11,888 nt of DNA from Acetatifactor sp. (GCA_016303085.1 JAEDMI010000063.1:1-11888); one strand, 5' to 3'. Positions 1 to 7,800 are shown, numbered from the stretch's first letter. The notes: a model not told the origin generated them from the letters alone. Numbers and translations: made by a program.

Positions 1-705
1 CCTTACCACCTCGGAATCTACGAAACCTGTATCTGTACCGTAGATGACTCCCGTATAGCCGCTGTTGAAGCGTCCCTCCTTGTCGTCCAGATAAATCAGG
101 GCTCCGTTTCCGTCGGGAATGAACATGTAGCCTTCCTTGGAATCCAGATAGGTGTGACCCAGATAGGGGTACATGGCTATGGAACCGATATAATAATCAC
201 TGCTGTCCTCCACAATGGATTCATCGGGAATTCTTGCGGTGATGCCGTCCTCGTTCAGTGTCACCTCCAAAGTCATACCCAGCTTGTATTTCTTCCAGTA
301 AACTTTAGCGGAAAATCCGTTCTCCGTGTAAGTGATGTCCTTCGTCACATCATCATTAATCAGGTCCGCCTGCTGAGTGTCCACGCTGGAGTAAATCAGG
401 TTCAGCACCAGAGCCGACCTCATGGCTCCCATCCAGATTTCATTGTTCCTGCCGTCGTCGTAGCTGACCGCCGATTCCATGTATGCGCCTGTGGCCTTAT
501 CCAACACGATGACCGACAGGTAATCCTCATTCAGATAGAGCGCATAATTCCCGTTTTCAGCAATCAGTCTGTGGTCATTCAGTTCCGCTTTGACAGCAGC
601 CTCAGCCTTCAGCGGCTCCGCGGAAACCCATCCGAGTACCGGTACAAGCAGCACCGCAGCAAGCAAAGCCGCAAGCAATTTTTTCACTTTTATTTTAGTT
701 GCCAA
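1..705 (-). CDS. DUF5696-like secreted protein, N-terminal part (cut by window edge)
   Basis: About 235 N-terminal residues are visible; the frame is still open at position 1. The protein begins with a lysine-rich n-region, a hydrophobic stretch at about residues 10-28 and a probable signal-peptidase site near an Ala-Glu-Ala, with no lipobox cysteine, so it is predicted to be exported. The mature part starts with a strand-rich segment of the type 'YALYLNEDYLSVIVLDKATG' and later has a PDGNGALIYLDD stretch (about residue 196). Both resemble what I remember of Firmicutes DUF5696 proteins, which commonly sit beside Yip1 and sugar ABC genes. No enzymatic role is established for that family as far as I know. 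I chose the TTG at 705 because a GGAGAGGTGG site lies nine bases before it; the GTG at 687 is the alternative but is too far from that site. The start overlaps the end of the upstream gene by 11 bases. Reading frame is certain, family name fairly likely, function unknown. Confidence 0.78.
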   Translation of the reverse strand, partial: MATKIKVKKLLAALLAAVLLVPVLGWVSAEPLKAEAAVKAELNDHRLIAENGNYALYLNEDYLSVIVLDKATGAYMESAVSYDDGRNNEIWMGAMRSALVLNLIYSSVDTQQADLINDDVTKDITYTENGFSAKVYWKKYKLGMTLEVTLNEDGITARIPDESIVEDSSDYYIGSIAMYPYLGHTYLDSKEGYMFIPDGNGALIYLDDKEGRFNSGYTGVIYGTDTGFVDSEVVR

Positions 706-2746
706 TCTTGTACACCACCTCTCCGCATAACGACTGTATGAAGTCAAATACCTGCGCCCACAGCACATAGATGATAAATGCCAAAAGCAGCGCAATCAGG
801 ATGGTAAATATTGTCAGGAAGATAATCTTCACTGTCTCCTTTATGGTGTAATTGTTAATCTCACGGATAGAGATAAACAACAGAACCGCGATCCACGCAT
901 ACATAAAGAGCTGCGCAAACTCCACAAAGAAGGACTCATTGAAGGTCACTGCATGAGAGATTGCAAAAACAACAGGCATAAACACCAGATAAGGTGTCAG
1001 GCTGTAGATAAAGGAGCAGTAAATATCTTTCAATTTTCCTTCCCCTTCATTGATGGTACACATCAGATAGTTACAGCCTGTAATCAAAAGCAGTCCCACC
1101 AACAGAAGTCCCACATCGGAGAAGATATCGTAGTAGCCCTCTCTCACGGTCTTAAACAGGAATCCGCAGAAGTACTTATTGATGATAAAGAACAGGATTC
1201 CGATTATCAGCATCACATTTGCGCTTGCAAGGGATACCTTGTTCTGCCGTTTTATACCGTAACAGCCATCGATGGGATGTCTGATAAAGAAGAACATGTA
1301 CCGGAGTTCCCTGATGAGCTTCCGGCTGCCGAGCTTCTCCAGAACCGCCCTCGGTCCTTTCAGAATGTTCCACTTTTTATCTGCCAGGGTAATCAGTTTT
1401 TTTGCCAGCCACAGCCCAACAATGATAAAGACAACCGTCACCAGATTCCGCTTCAGCCATTCGTTTCTGATTTCCCAGAACGCATCGGAGTAACCGTCGT
1501 AATCCTTGGCAAGCTTTGCATAGCGGATAGCTTCCTCGTAATTTTCCTCCTGCAGCAATGCCTTTCCCATAGCCATGTTGGCATAATCAAACAGGTTGTT
1601 CATCCTCAGCACCTCTTCCAGAGGCACCTTGCTTTCCGTATATCTGCCCTTGGAGAACAGATACAGGGCTTCATGCAGGTAATTCGTAAACTCCGTGGGC
1701 TCAAATATCTGAATCTGGGCCTTGTCGGAGTCCAGAACATAAATCTTGTCGTCCGCTCCGATCTGGATTGCCTCCACCTTGGTGGAAAGACCGATTCTCT
1801 GCTGTCCGTCGTCGCTTCCGCCGAACACGAACAACAGGTCACCCTCGTTGTTGTATTCATATATGTAGCCGTTGGTGGATGCCACGAAAACATTGTCGTG
1901 ATTTCCCACCGCAACTGCTGCCGGCACATCCTCATAGGCATCACACTCTATCATGTTGACACCGGCAATGTTCAGGCGCTTTAAGGTATCGTACTTTTCT
2001 CCCCTTGTCACCGTATAAATCAGGCCCTTCTCGTCGATAGCCATATTGTCCGGTGTGGAAGGGAGGTTTCCCTGTGACTTAGCCCTCTGGGCATCCGTCT
2101 GAATGGCTCTCCAGATGATTCGCCACAGGGATGCACTGGTGTTGTTCGTACCGAAGTAGCCCAGGAAGGTTCCGCCCTCCACCGGACTGATCTGCACGAT
2201 ACCGTTGTTGTTGGATTCACAAATAATGTACATGGTGCCCGACTCATTCACCACAATCTTTAAAGGCAGGAAATCCTGTGTACTGCCGTAGAGCGGGTGA
2301 TCCGGCTTGCCGTAGGTCTGTATCAGCTCGCCGTCCCTGTCGAACACGAAAATGCTTCTTGCATCCCTGTCCGCCACATAACAGGTCAAGTCCTTTGTGA
2401 CATACATGCCTCTGGGATTCACCAGAATACCCTCACCGAAGGTATCTATCAGATTTCCTTCCATGTCCGAAACTACAACTCTGCAATTTCCGCTGTCCAG
2501 AATGTACATACTGCCCTCGTCTGTCAGGGTAAAATCCGTAGGACCCACCAGAGCCTCATCCCCGATTTTCGTGATGGTCTCAAAGGGCAGGTACGCCGTC
2601 TGGGTCTCCGTCACATAGCCGTAGCCGTCAATGGTGTAGGTTCTGTAAGGGGAATCCGCACGCACCTTCAGGCTGTCCGCCGCCACCCCCACAAGCAACA
2701 GGAGTGCCGTCAATGATAACAAAAGTTTTTTCCATGCTTTTTTCAT
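695..2746 (-). CDS. NHL beta-propeller / TPR-like / Yip1-like membrane protein
   Basis: This is a multidomain membrane protein of 683 residues from the preferred ATG at 2746 (690 from the ATG at 2767). In the longer numbering, residues 8-37 form a signal peptide or anchor (KKAWKK followed by a Leu-rich core). Residues about 60-357 hold repeats of the NHL propeller type, each with a pattern like 'G.MYILDSGNCRVVVSD.EG' and 'K.YVLDSDKAQIQIFEP'. Residues about 362-425 are TPR-like helices (ALYLFSKGRYTES, ALLQEENYEEAIRYAKLA). One membrane helix follows at about 441-458, then a Lys/Arg-rich linker, then five more hydrophobic helices at about 512-672 that resemble the Yip1 family. Positive charges place the linker in the cytoplasm and the propeller and TPR part outside. 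The gene follows the second permease with no gap. Role unknown; in this context a scaffold or accessory for sugar capture is an inference. Domain calls come from pattern recognition, not a profile search. Confidence 0.82.
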   Translation of the reverse strand: MKKAWKKLLLSLTALLLLVGVAADSLKVRADSPYRTYTIDGYGYVTETQTAYLPFETITKIGDEALVGPTDFTLTDEGSMYILDSGNCRVVVSDMEGNLIDTFGEGILVNPRGMYVTKDLTCYVADRDARSIFVFDRDGELIQTYGKPDHPLYGSTQDFLPLKIVVNESGTMYIICESNNNGIVQISPVEGGTFLGYFGTNNTSASLWRIIWRAIQTDAQRAKSQGNLPSTPDNMAIDEKGLIYTVTRGEKYDTLKRLNIAGVNMIECDAYEDVPAAVAVGNHDNVFVASTNGYIYEYNNEGDLLFVFGGSDDGQQRIGLSTKVEAIQIGADDKIYVLDSDKAQIQIFEPTEFTNYLHEALYLFSKGRYTESKVPLEEVLRMNNLFDYANMAMGKALLQEENYEEAIRYAKLAKDYDGYSDAFWEIRNEWLKRNLVTVVFIIVGLWLAKKLITLADKKWNILKGPRAVLEKLGSRKLIRELRYMFFFIRHPIDGCYGIKRQNKVSLASANVMLIIGILFFIINKYFCGFLFKTVREGYYDIFSDVGLLLVGLLLITGCNYLMCTINEGEGKLKDIYCSFIYSLTPYLVFMPVVFAISHAVTFNESFFVEFAQLFMYAWIAVLLFISIREINNYTIKETVKIIFLTIFTILIALLLAFIIYVLWAQVFDFIQSLCGEVVYKIGN
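715..724 (-). promoter_or_regulatory. Ribosome binding site that selects a TTG start
   Basis: On the minus strand GGAGAGGTGG lies nine bases before TTG at 705 and inside the last codons of the upstream propeller/Yip1 gene. The next in-frame start, GTG at 687, would be 27 bases away. This favours TTG and suggests translational coupling across the 11-base gene overlap. Confidence 0.6.
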
Positions 2747-2753
2747 CACTCTA

Positions 2754-2762
2754 ATCACCTTT
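2754..2762 (-). promoter_or_regulatory. Ribosome binding site deciding the start of the propeller/Yip1 gene
   Basis: On the minus strand AAAGGTGAT lies seven bases before ATG 2746. The longer in-frame ATG at 2767 directly follows the TAA of the permease and has no Shine-Dalgarno sequence in front of it. The shorter form also gives a more normal signal peptide beginning Met-Lys-Lys. Confidence 0.6.
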
Positions 2763-2767
2763 CCCAT

Positions 2768-3643
2768 TTACTTGATACCGGAGTGTGCCATGGTGTTCAT
2801 GACGTTCTTCTGCAGGATACAGAACAGCACCAGGTTAGGCACAAACATAATCAGCGATGCCGCAGCCGCAACACCCTGTCCTGCCACGGTGTTGGTAGTG
2901 CTTGTGCTGGTAAGTGTATTCATATAGAAGGCAAGGGATTTCAGCCCTTCGTCGTTTACATAGTAATTGGATGCCTCCAGGTTGGTCCACACCTGCTGGA
3001 ACACCAGGATTGCCGCAGTGGCAATGGCGGGCTTAATCAGCGGCAGGATAACCTTGGTATAGATCTGAAGCTCCTTCGCCCCGTCCATGTACGCCGCCTC
3101 TATCAGGGAGTCCGGCACCTGGTCCACAAACTGCTTTACCAGGAACAATGCCACCGGAAGAGGAATCAGCGGCAATATCTGTGCCCAGTAGGTGTTGGTC
3201 ATATGCAGCACGTTAACCACCAGATATCTGGGAATCATCACAGCCACGGGTACGAACATCAGAGCCAGCTGGTTGATGTTCATCAGAGCCTCTCTTCCCT
3301 TAAACTTCAGCTTTGACAGCGCGTACGCCGCTGCCGTGGTGAATACCAGGGAGGAGAACACCACGGAGCCGGTAATCAGCAGGCTGTTGAACACATACTT
3401 GGAAAGAGGTATGCCGGCAGTTCTCGATGCCTTGAACAGCTTTCTGAAATTATCCAGCGTCGGATGCAGGGTGATGAACTTAGGCGGAAATGCGAACAAC
3501 TCTTCCATCGGCTTAAAAGCGTGGAATATGATGAACACAATGGGCAGTCCCGTCAGGATAACCAGAGGAAGCACCATCAATAAAATCTTAATCTGACCTT
3601 TTTCAAATTTCTTGGGGTTAATTCTGTTCCCTTTGTAAGCCAT
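2768..3643 (-). CDS. Carbohydrate ABC transporter permease, MalG-like (CUT1)
   Basis: This is the second integral membrane subunit of a binding-protein-dependent sugar importer. The 291-residue protein has about six hydrophobic helices, the first at about residues 19-41 followed by an HAFKPMEELFAFPP loop typical of MalG-type subunits. The cytoplasmic coupling loop EAAYMDGAKELQIYTKVILP begins at about residue 182, with the conserved EAA, Gly and ILP spacing used to contact the ATPase. The length is normal for the family. An in-frame extension to 3706 exists, but ATG 3643 is preceded by TTAGGAGGAAGAAG, a strong site made from the end of the upstream permease gene 10 bases away, so the shorter start is preferred. 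It pairs with the permease at 3654-4562. Substrate cannot be read from the sequence. No ATPase gene is present in the window. Confidence 0.96.
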   Translation of the reverse strand: MAYKGNRINPKKFEKGQIKILLMVLPLVILTGLPIVFIIFHAFKPMEELFAFPPKFITLHPTLDNFRKLFKASRTAGIPLSKYVFNSLLITGSVVFSSLVFTTAAAYALSKLKFKGREALMNINQLALMFVPVAVMIPRYLVVNVLHMTNTYWAQILPLIPLPVALFLVKQFVDQVPDSLIEAAYMDGAKELQIYTKVILPLIKPAIATAAILVFQQVWTNLEASNYYVNDEGLKSLAFYMNTLTSTSTTNTVAGQGVAAAASLIMFVPNLVLFCILQKNVMNTMAHSGIK

Positions 3644-3653
3644 CTTCTTCCTC

Positions 3654-4562
3654 CTAATCCTTCTCTCCGAACAACCTGTTTGCCAGCTTTGAGAATATTT
3701 GTACAATCAGCAACAGCGAAACAGAGACAGCTGCCGCATAACCCATCTCATAACGGATAAAACCATAATCCTCAATGTGGTTTACAATAAGCTGTGCCGC
3801 ATATCCCGGGGTAGGGTTGCCGGCCAGCATGGAAGCAATCTGTCCGTTCTGGAAAGCTCCCACAATCTGCATAACCGCCGCAAACAGCATCTGTGGCTTC
3901 ATGCTGGGAATTGTGACATAAATCATCTCCTGGAACCTGTTTTTTACGCCGTCGATTGCCGCCGCCTCGTAAAGGCTCTCATCCGTGTTCAGGATTCCGG
4001 CAAGGATAGCCAGGAAGCCGACGCCCATGCTGCTCCAGAGACCGATGAGGATAACGATGGGCAATAGATAATCGGAGTTTACCAGCCAGATAATAGGTTC
4101 ATTGATTATACCTAAATCCATGAGCCAACTGTTGATGTAGCCGGTCTGGTCTCCGGTGAACATAATCTTCCAGAGTACCGTCATGGCAACACCGGTGGTC
4201 ATGCTGGGGGAATACAGAATCAGTGCAAATATTGTCCTGATTTTGCTGGGAAGATTTGCCAGCGCCCACGCAAGCAGGAAGGACAACACATAGCCTCCCA
4301 CACCCACAATCAGCGCGTACTTTACCGTGTTGGGCAGGACATACTGCATGAACACCTCGTCTGCGGTAATCAGATTGATGTAATTTAAAAATCCTACGGG
4401 TTTCGGAAACTGAATGACGTTAAAGTTCGTAAAGGAAAGAACTACCGCCAGACATACCGGAGTCAATATGAAAACGGTAAACAAAAGGGCATAGGGAAGC
4501 AGAAACAGATAGCCCGCCCTGTTGGAACGTTCCCTTTTGCTTATCTTGGTTGACTTTTTCAT
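3654..4562 (-). CDS. Sugar ABC transporter permease, MalF/UgpA-like (CUT1)
   Basis: This is the first integral membrane subunit of the importer, 302 residues, with a basic cytoplasmic N-terminus (MKKSTKISKRER) and about six membrane helices. The first helix (about 18-44) contains the LLPYALLFTVFILTPV pattern typical of MalF/UgpA-type proteins without the extra helices of E. coli MalF. The EAA coupling loop runs from about residue 199 (EAAAIDGVKNRFQEMIYVTIP). ATG 4562 has a GGAGG site eight bases upstream. The gene starts 26 bases after the binding-protein stop and ends 10 bases before the MalG-like start, with its stop codon contributing to the next ribosome binding site. It should form a heterodimeric channel with the neighbouring permease and depend on an ATPase encoded elsewhere. 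Confidence 0.96.
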   Translation of the reverse strand: MKKSTKISKRERSNRAGYLFLLPYALLFTVFILTPVCLAVVLSFTNFNVIQFPKPVGFLNYINLITADEVFMQYVLPNTVKYALIVGVGGYVLSFLLAWALANLPSKIRTIFALILYSPSMTTGVAMTVLWKIMFTGDQTGYINSWLMDLGIINEPIIWLVNSDYLLPIVILIGLWSSMGVGFLAILAGILNTDESLYEAAAIDGVKNRFQEMIYVTIPSMKPQMLFAAVMQIVGAFQNGQIASMLAGNPTPGYAAQLIVNHIEDYGFIRYEMGYAAAVSVSLLLIVQIFSKLANRLFGEKD

Positions 4563-4588
4563 TGCTTAATCCTCCATTCCCTTCACGT

Positions 4589-7558
4589 TTACTTCGTCTC
4601 GAAGATTTTGTGCAGGGCATCCACGGAAGGCACCCAATACTCCGCGATGATATTTCCCTCACTGTCTATGTAACCGAATTCCTCCAGCTTCCGTCCGGTC
4701 TCCCGGTCAACCGTCTTCACCGCCTCATCAATCCGGGCCCGCAGGGTTTCGCCGTTTACCACAATATCGTTGAAGGAGTTGCTCAGTTCTCTCTCCATCA
4801 TGTAACTTCCCAGAAGTCTGGGCGCTTCCAGAATATTTTCAGCCTGCTCCATGATAACATCCTTGTGGTTGGTAGGATAAGGCAGCTCTGCGAAGGCTTC
4901 CAGATTGGCGGTAGGCCAGATGTATTCGTCACCGTACATAATCTGAAGCATCTGTCCGAACTCCGCCTGCACCTCCGTGCTTGACCACCAGTCCATAAAC
5001 CGCCATGCCTGCTGCTCTCTCTCCTCATCGGAGGCAAACATTACCGTGCTCTCCGCACCGCCGGACATATAACGGTTGATTTCTCCCGTCTCCTCGTCCA
5101 CGATGCCCGGAATCAGTGCAATATCCCAGGAATTTGCAATCTCGGGAGCTGCATTCAATATCAGGTTGTAGGAGTTAAAATCCGCCATTCCGATAGGCAG
5201 GTCTCCGTTTCGGAAATGCTGGTAGAAATTAGGAATATCCACCGGCAAATCATACAGGGTAAAAAGTTCTGTCAGTGCCGTGAGACCTTCCACCGACGCT
5301 TCACTGTTCAGCTCGATTTCCTGGGCCGTCTCGCCGTAAAGACTTCCGCCGTACTGGAACAGCAGCGGTGTTGTCCCATGGAAATTACGCATCACCAGCA
5401 TTTGTGCCGTGGGATAAAATACATTCAGTCCTCTCATCTGCAAATCCGGCAGCATGGCTATCAGGTCATCCATGGTCTCCGGGGGCTCCAGCCCCAGCTT
5501 CTCCAGAATATCCGAGCGGTAGAACATCACGTAGAAATTCATGGTCTCCGGCAGGGAATACAGTCCGTCGTCAATCACCGAAGAAACCAGAATACCTTCA
5601 CTGTATCTGCCGAACACTTCCTTATAATTATCAAACTTTGTCAGATCCACCAGTGCGCCCCGGATACCCAGTTCAAAAGGAATGGAGTAGTTGATTCCGG
5701 TGGCAATATCCGGTGTGTCGCCGGAGGCATTGGCAAGCACCAGCTTCTGAGGGTCCGTCATGATGGACAAATCAACCTCGATACCCGTCTCCGCCGTAAA
5801 CTGTTCGTCAATCATCTTCTGCATGATTTCCACATACTGTCTGGGTCTGTTCACCCACACCTGCAGATGGGACGCGTCCGTGTTGCTTGCTGAGTACGAG
5901 GTTCCGAAAAAGGAATTGGCAAATCGCTTAATCGAAAGCCATGCGCTCCGGAATACATTCAGCTTCTTCGGCAGCTTGGCATCCTCCTGATAAAGGTATA
6001 TTCTGTCGATAGACAGGTTGTTGTCGTTAATCAGGTCTACAAAATTTGCAATCTGTGTATTGATGGAGTTTACGCTGGTGGAAAGCTCATCCACACGGTA
6101 AATCAGTTCGTTTGGCTCATCCCCCAGAGTTTTTAACTGTTTTGCCGCTATCAGCAGATAGCCGAAGGCCGCCACATCCTCCGCATCCTTTTCATCCACA
6201 AACTGTGTTGCGTACTCGGCAAGCTCATTCAGTTCATCCACCCATCCGTACAATCTCTCCTGCACATCCGGTATGTATCTTGTCAGCTTTAAATCTCTGT
6301 ATTTGTCCTTGTTGGTGCCGGCCACTTTGGTAACCTCAAGGGAAAGGTCGTTGATGCCGTTCATGATTTCATCTACCTTCTCCAGCACATAACACAGGTT
6401 TTCCGCGCTGATGGTGGCGGAAATGGTGTGAGACCCCTTTGTCAGATAAACGCTAAGGTTGTTACCCTCCTCATCCTGAAAGGTTCTTGTGGTATACTTT
6501 GTGGAATACTCCACCCGGTAACTCTGAAAAGCCGTATTCGGAATTTCTCCGTCTATTCTCCAGTCCACGAATACAGGGAAATCGTTCTTCTCGGACTGTC
6601 TGTAATTCATCGCCAGATAATAATATCCGTCGGACGGCGCTTCAAACTGCCAGGTAATGCTCTGTCCCGCCGTCTTGAAGGAGTCGCTGTCCACTGTATT
6701 CAGCACTGTTTCGGTAGCAGATAGCGGATACAGTGCCGAGTCATATTCTCCGATAGCGTGAATCGATGAATCGTTTCGGAGATAAAAGTTCTCACCCTGT
6801 ATAGTAATCAGCTCACTTCCCGGAGCAGGGCTTGACCCTGTATACTCAGCCACAGTCTCCGGTGCGGAAAGAGTTACATTTCCCAGAAGGAAGCTTCCCT
6901 CGCTGACCATAATCTCCAGTTCATGGGTTCCCTTTTCCAGCTGCACCTTTAACGGCTGCGCATAACGATAGCTGCTGTCGCTCAAAGCCTTGGTCTCCCA
7001 TTGAATCAGCTTGTCGGGCATGGATACAATTTCATTTCCGTATCTGTCCTTCGACATACTGCCATCCTGTACCCAATTGGTCTCAAAGTTCAGGTTTCTC
7101 GCCTCGTAAAAGGGATAGTCACCGTCCACCTTCAGCGAAAACTCAATGGGAAGAATGGATTCATCATAAGAAAGATAGTCAAAACCAATCCAATACAATG
7201 CCGTCTCCGGCACCTCAACAGCCATCTTCAGGCTCATACCGTGCCGTATATCTGCGGTTTTGCCGTCATACCCATAATTATCATCAGTCAGCAATCCCTT
7301 GTCTGAGGCTGCAACCGCTTCCTCCATGGGGAATACCTTCGCCTCTCCCCGGTAATCGGAGGCAGTATAACCCGCACTGACCTTTGTATAATTGGAAGTC
7401 AGCCGCTCAATGCTGAAGGACTCCGCCACAGAAGCGCCGGATTCCCGCTCTCCCTCTGCCGCCAGCACGATACCTATGCTTCTGTCCGCTGCGAAGCCTG
7501 CGGTCATCACTGTCGCCAAAAATAATGCTGCAATTCTGCCATGCCCTTTCCGTATCAT
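4589..7558 (-). CDS. Large extracellular solute-binding protein with N-terminal CBM-like modules
   Basis: This is the substrate-binding component of the importer, 989 residues, about twice the usual size. Residues 1-35 form a signal peptide ending near LAAEG, with no lipobox cysteine. Residues about 50-232 and about 250-390 look like two beta-rich carbohydrate-binding-type modules. The first contains MAVEVPETALYWIGFDYLS, an ARNLNFETNW segment and a KGTHELEIMV end; the second contains ITWQFEAPSDGYYYLAMNYR and KGSHTISATI. Residues about 392-525 are predicted helical. Residues about 560-985 are a family 1 solute-binding domain (QVWVNRPRQYVEIMQKMIDEQFTAETGIEV, GDTPDIATG, GLYSLPETMNFYVMFYRSDIL, MSGGAESTVMFA, AWRFMDWWSS). 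ATG 7558 has AAGGAGG six bases upstream. It is the first gene of the operon and faces the divergent regulator. Known relatives of this layout occur in Paenibacillus-type sugar clusters (from memory). How it stays at the cell surface without a lipid anchor is unclear. Confidence 0.93.
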   Translation of the reverse strand: MIRKGHGRIAALFLATVMTAGFAADRSIGIVLAAEGERESGASVAESFSIERLTSNYTKVSAGYTASDYRGEAKVFPMEEAVAASDKGLLTDDNYGYDGKTADIRHGMSLKMAVEVPETALYWIGFDYLSYDESILPIEFSLKVDGDYPFYEARNLNFETNWVQDGSMSKDRYGNEIVSMPDKLIQWETKALSDSSYRYAQPLKVQLEKGTHELEIMVSEGSFLLGNVTLSAPETVAEYTGSSPAPGSELITIQGENFYLRNDSSIHAIGEYDSALYPLSATETVLNTVDSDSFKTAGQSITWQFEAPSDGYYYLAMNYRQSEKNDFPVFVDWRIDGEIPNTAFQSYRVEYSTKYTTRTFQDEEGNNLSVYLTKGSHTISATISAENLCYVLEKVDEIMNGINDLSLEVTKVAGTNKDKYRDLKLTRYIPDVQERLYGWVDELNELAEYATQFVDEKDAEDVAAFGYLLIAAKQLKTLGDEPNELIYRVDELSTSVNSINTQIANFVDLINDNNLSIDRIYLYQEDAKLPKKLNVFRSAWLSIKRFANSFFGTSYSASNTDASHLQVWVNRPRQYVEIMQKMIDEQFTAETGIEVDLSIMTDPQKLVLANASGDTPDIATGINYSIPFELGIRGALVDLTKFDNYKEVFGRYSEGILVSSVIDDGLYSLPETMNFYVMFYRSDILEKLGLEPPETMDDLIAMLPDLQMRGLNVFYPTAQMLVMRNFHGTTPLLFQYGGSLYGETAQEIELNSEASVEGLTALTELFTLYDLPVDIPNFYQHFRNGDLPIGMADFNSYNLILNAAPEIANSWDIALIPGIVDEETGEINRYMSGGAESTVMFASDEEREQQAWRFMDWWSSTEVQAEFGQMLQIMYGDEYIWPTANLEAFAELPYPTNHKDVIMEQAENILEAPRLLGSYMMERELSNSFNDIVVNGETLRARIDEAVKTVDRETGRKLEEFGYIDSEGNIIAEYWVPSVDALHKIFETK

Positions 7559-7590
7559 GCGGAACCTCCTTGCTCTGTTTCATCCGATTC

Positions 7591-7615
7591 TTGAAAAGTA
7601 AACCAACTTTCTCAA
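7591..7615 (-). promoter_or_regulatory. Imperfect palindrome / hairpin in the leader of the transport operon
   Basis: On the plus strand TTGAAAAGT (7591-7599) and ACTTTCTCAA (7606-7615) are complementary over nine pairs with one bulged base and a six-base gap. It lies about 33 bases upstream of the binding-protein start. It could act as a protein operator or as an mRNA hairpin. No run of U follows it, so it is not a terminator. Confidence 0.4.
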
Positions 7616-7685
7616 TCTGCCAAATATGTACAGTTTGACGAATTTTTTCGGCTATTCTTCTTTCCGTCAAGCATTTTGTCTATAT

Positions 7686-7800
7686 GTTTAAGTCTGATTT
7701 TAAGTTTTTACTCAATTTATAGCTTATAAAACAGCTTATTTCGCTTTCTCTTGAGTGTTTACTTAAATATTATTGCTTTCGCTTAACTTCACTCTTAAAT
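7686..7800. repeat. Cluster of CTTA half-site pairs in 12-base register (candidate operators)
   Basis: Four pairs of CTTA/CTTGA-like half-sites are spaced exactly 12 bases start to start. Plus strand: CTTATAAAACAGCTTATTT at 7723-7741, CTTGAGTGTTTACTTAAAT at 7750-7768 and CTTAACTTCACTCTTAAAT at 7782-7800. Minus strand: CTTAAAATCAGACTTAAAC at 7686-7704. The first and last sites listed by position match at 14 of 19 bases in opposite orientation. The pairs at 7750 and 7782 are 32 bases apart, close to three helical turns. The cluster sits upstream of the possible leftward promoter. A single ACTTAA also overlaps the -35 of the regulator promoter. The region is AT-rich, so some of this can be chance. 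Confidence 0.4.

Noticed and set aside
953..1984. Long plus-strand open frame opposite the propeller/Yip1 gene
   Set aside because: It is a shadow of the minus-strand gene: no ribosome binding site, no recognisable domain, and a Cys/His/Gln-rich composition typical of antisense frames.
7407..7670. Minus-strand frame starting in the leader of the transport operon and running into the binding-protein gene
   Set aside because: It would start with TTG without a good ribosome binding site, and most of it overlaps the signal-peptide region of the binding protein in another frame.
7642..7670. Possible leftward promoter with TTGACG as -35
   Set aside because: At 16-18 bases spacing the -10 position is only an A-rich stretch without a TATAAT-like core, so I mention it in the intergenic entry but do not call it a promoter.
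7774..7788. Possible catabolite-response (cre) element on the minus strand
   Set aside because: It misses two of the fixed positions of the relaxed cre consensus, including the leading TG, which is within chance for this length.
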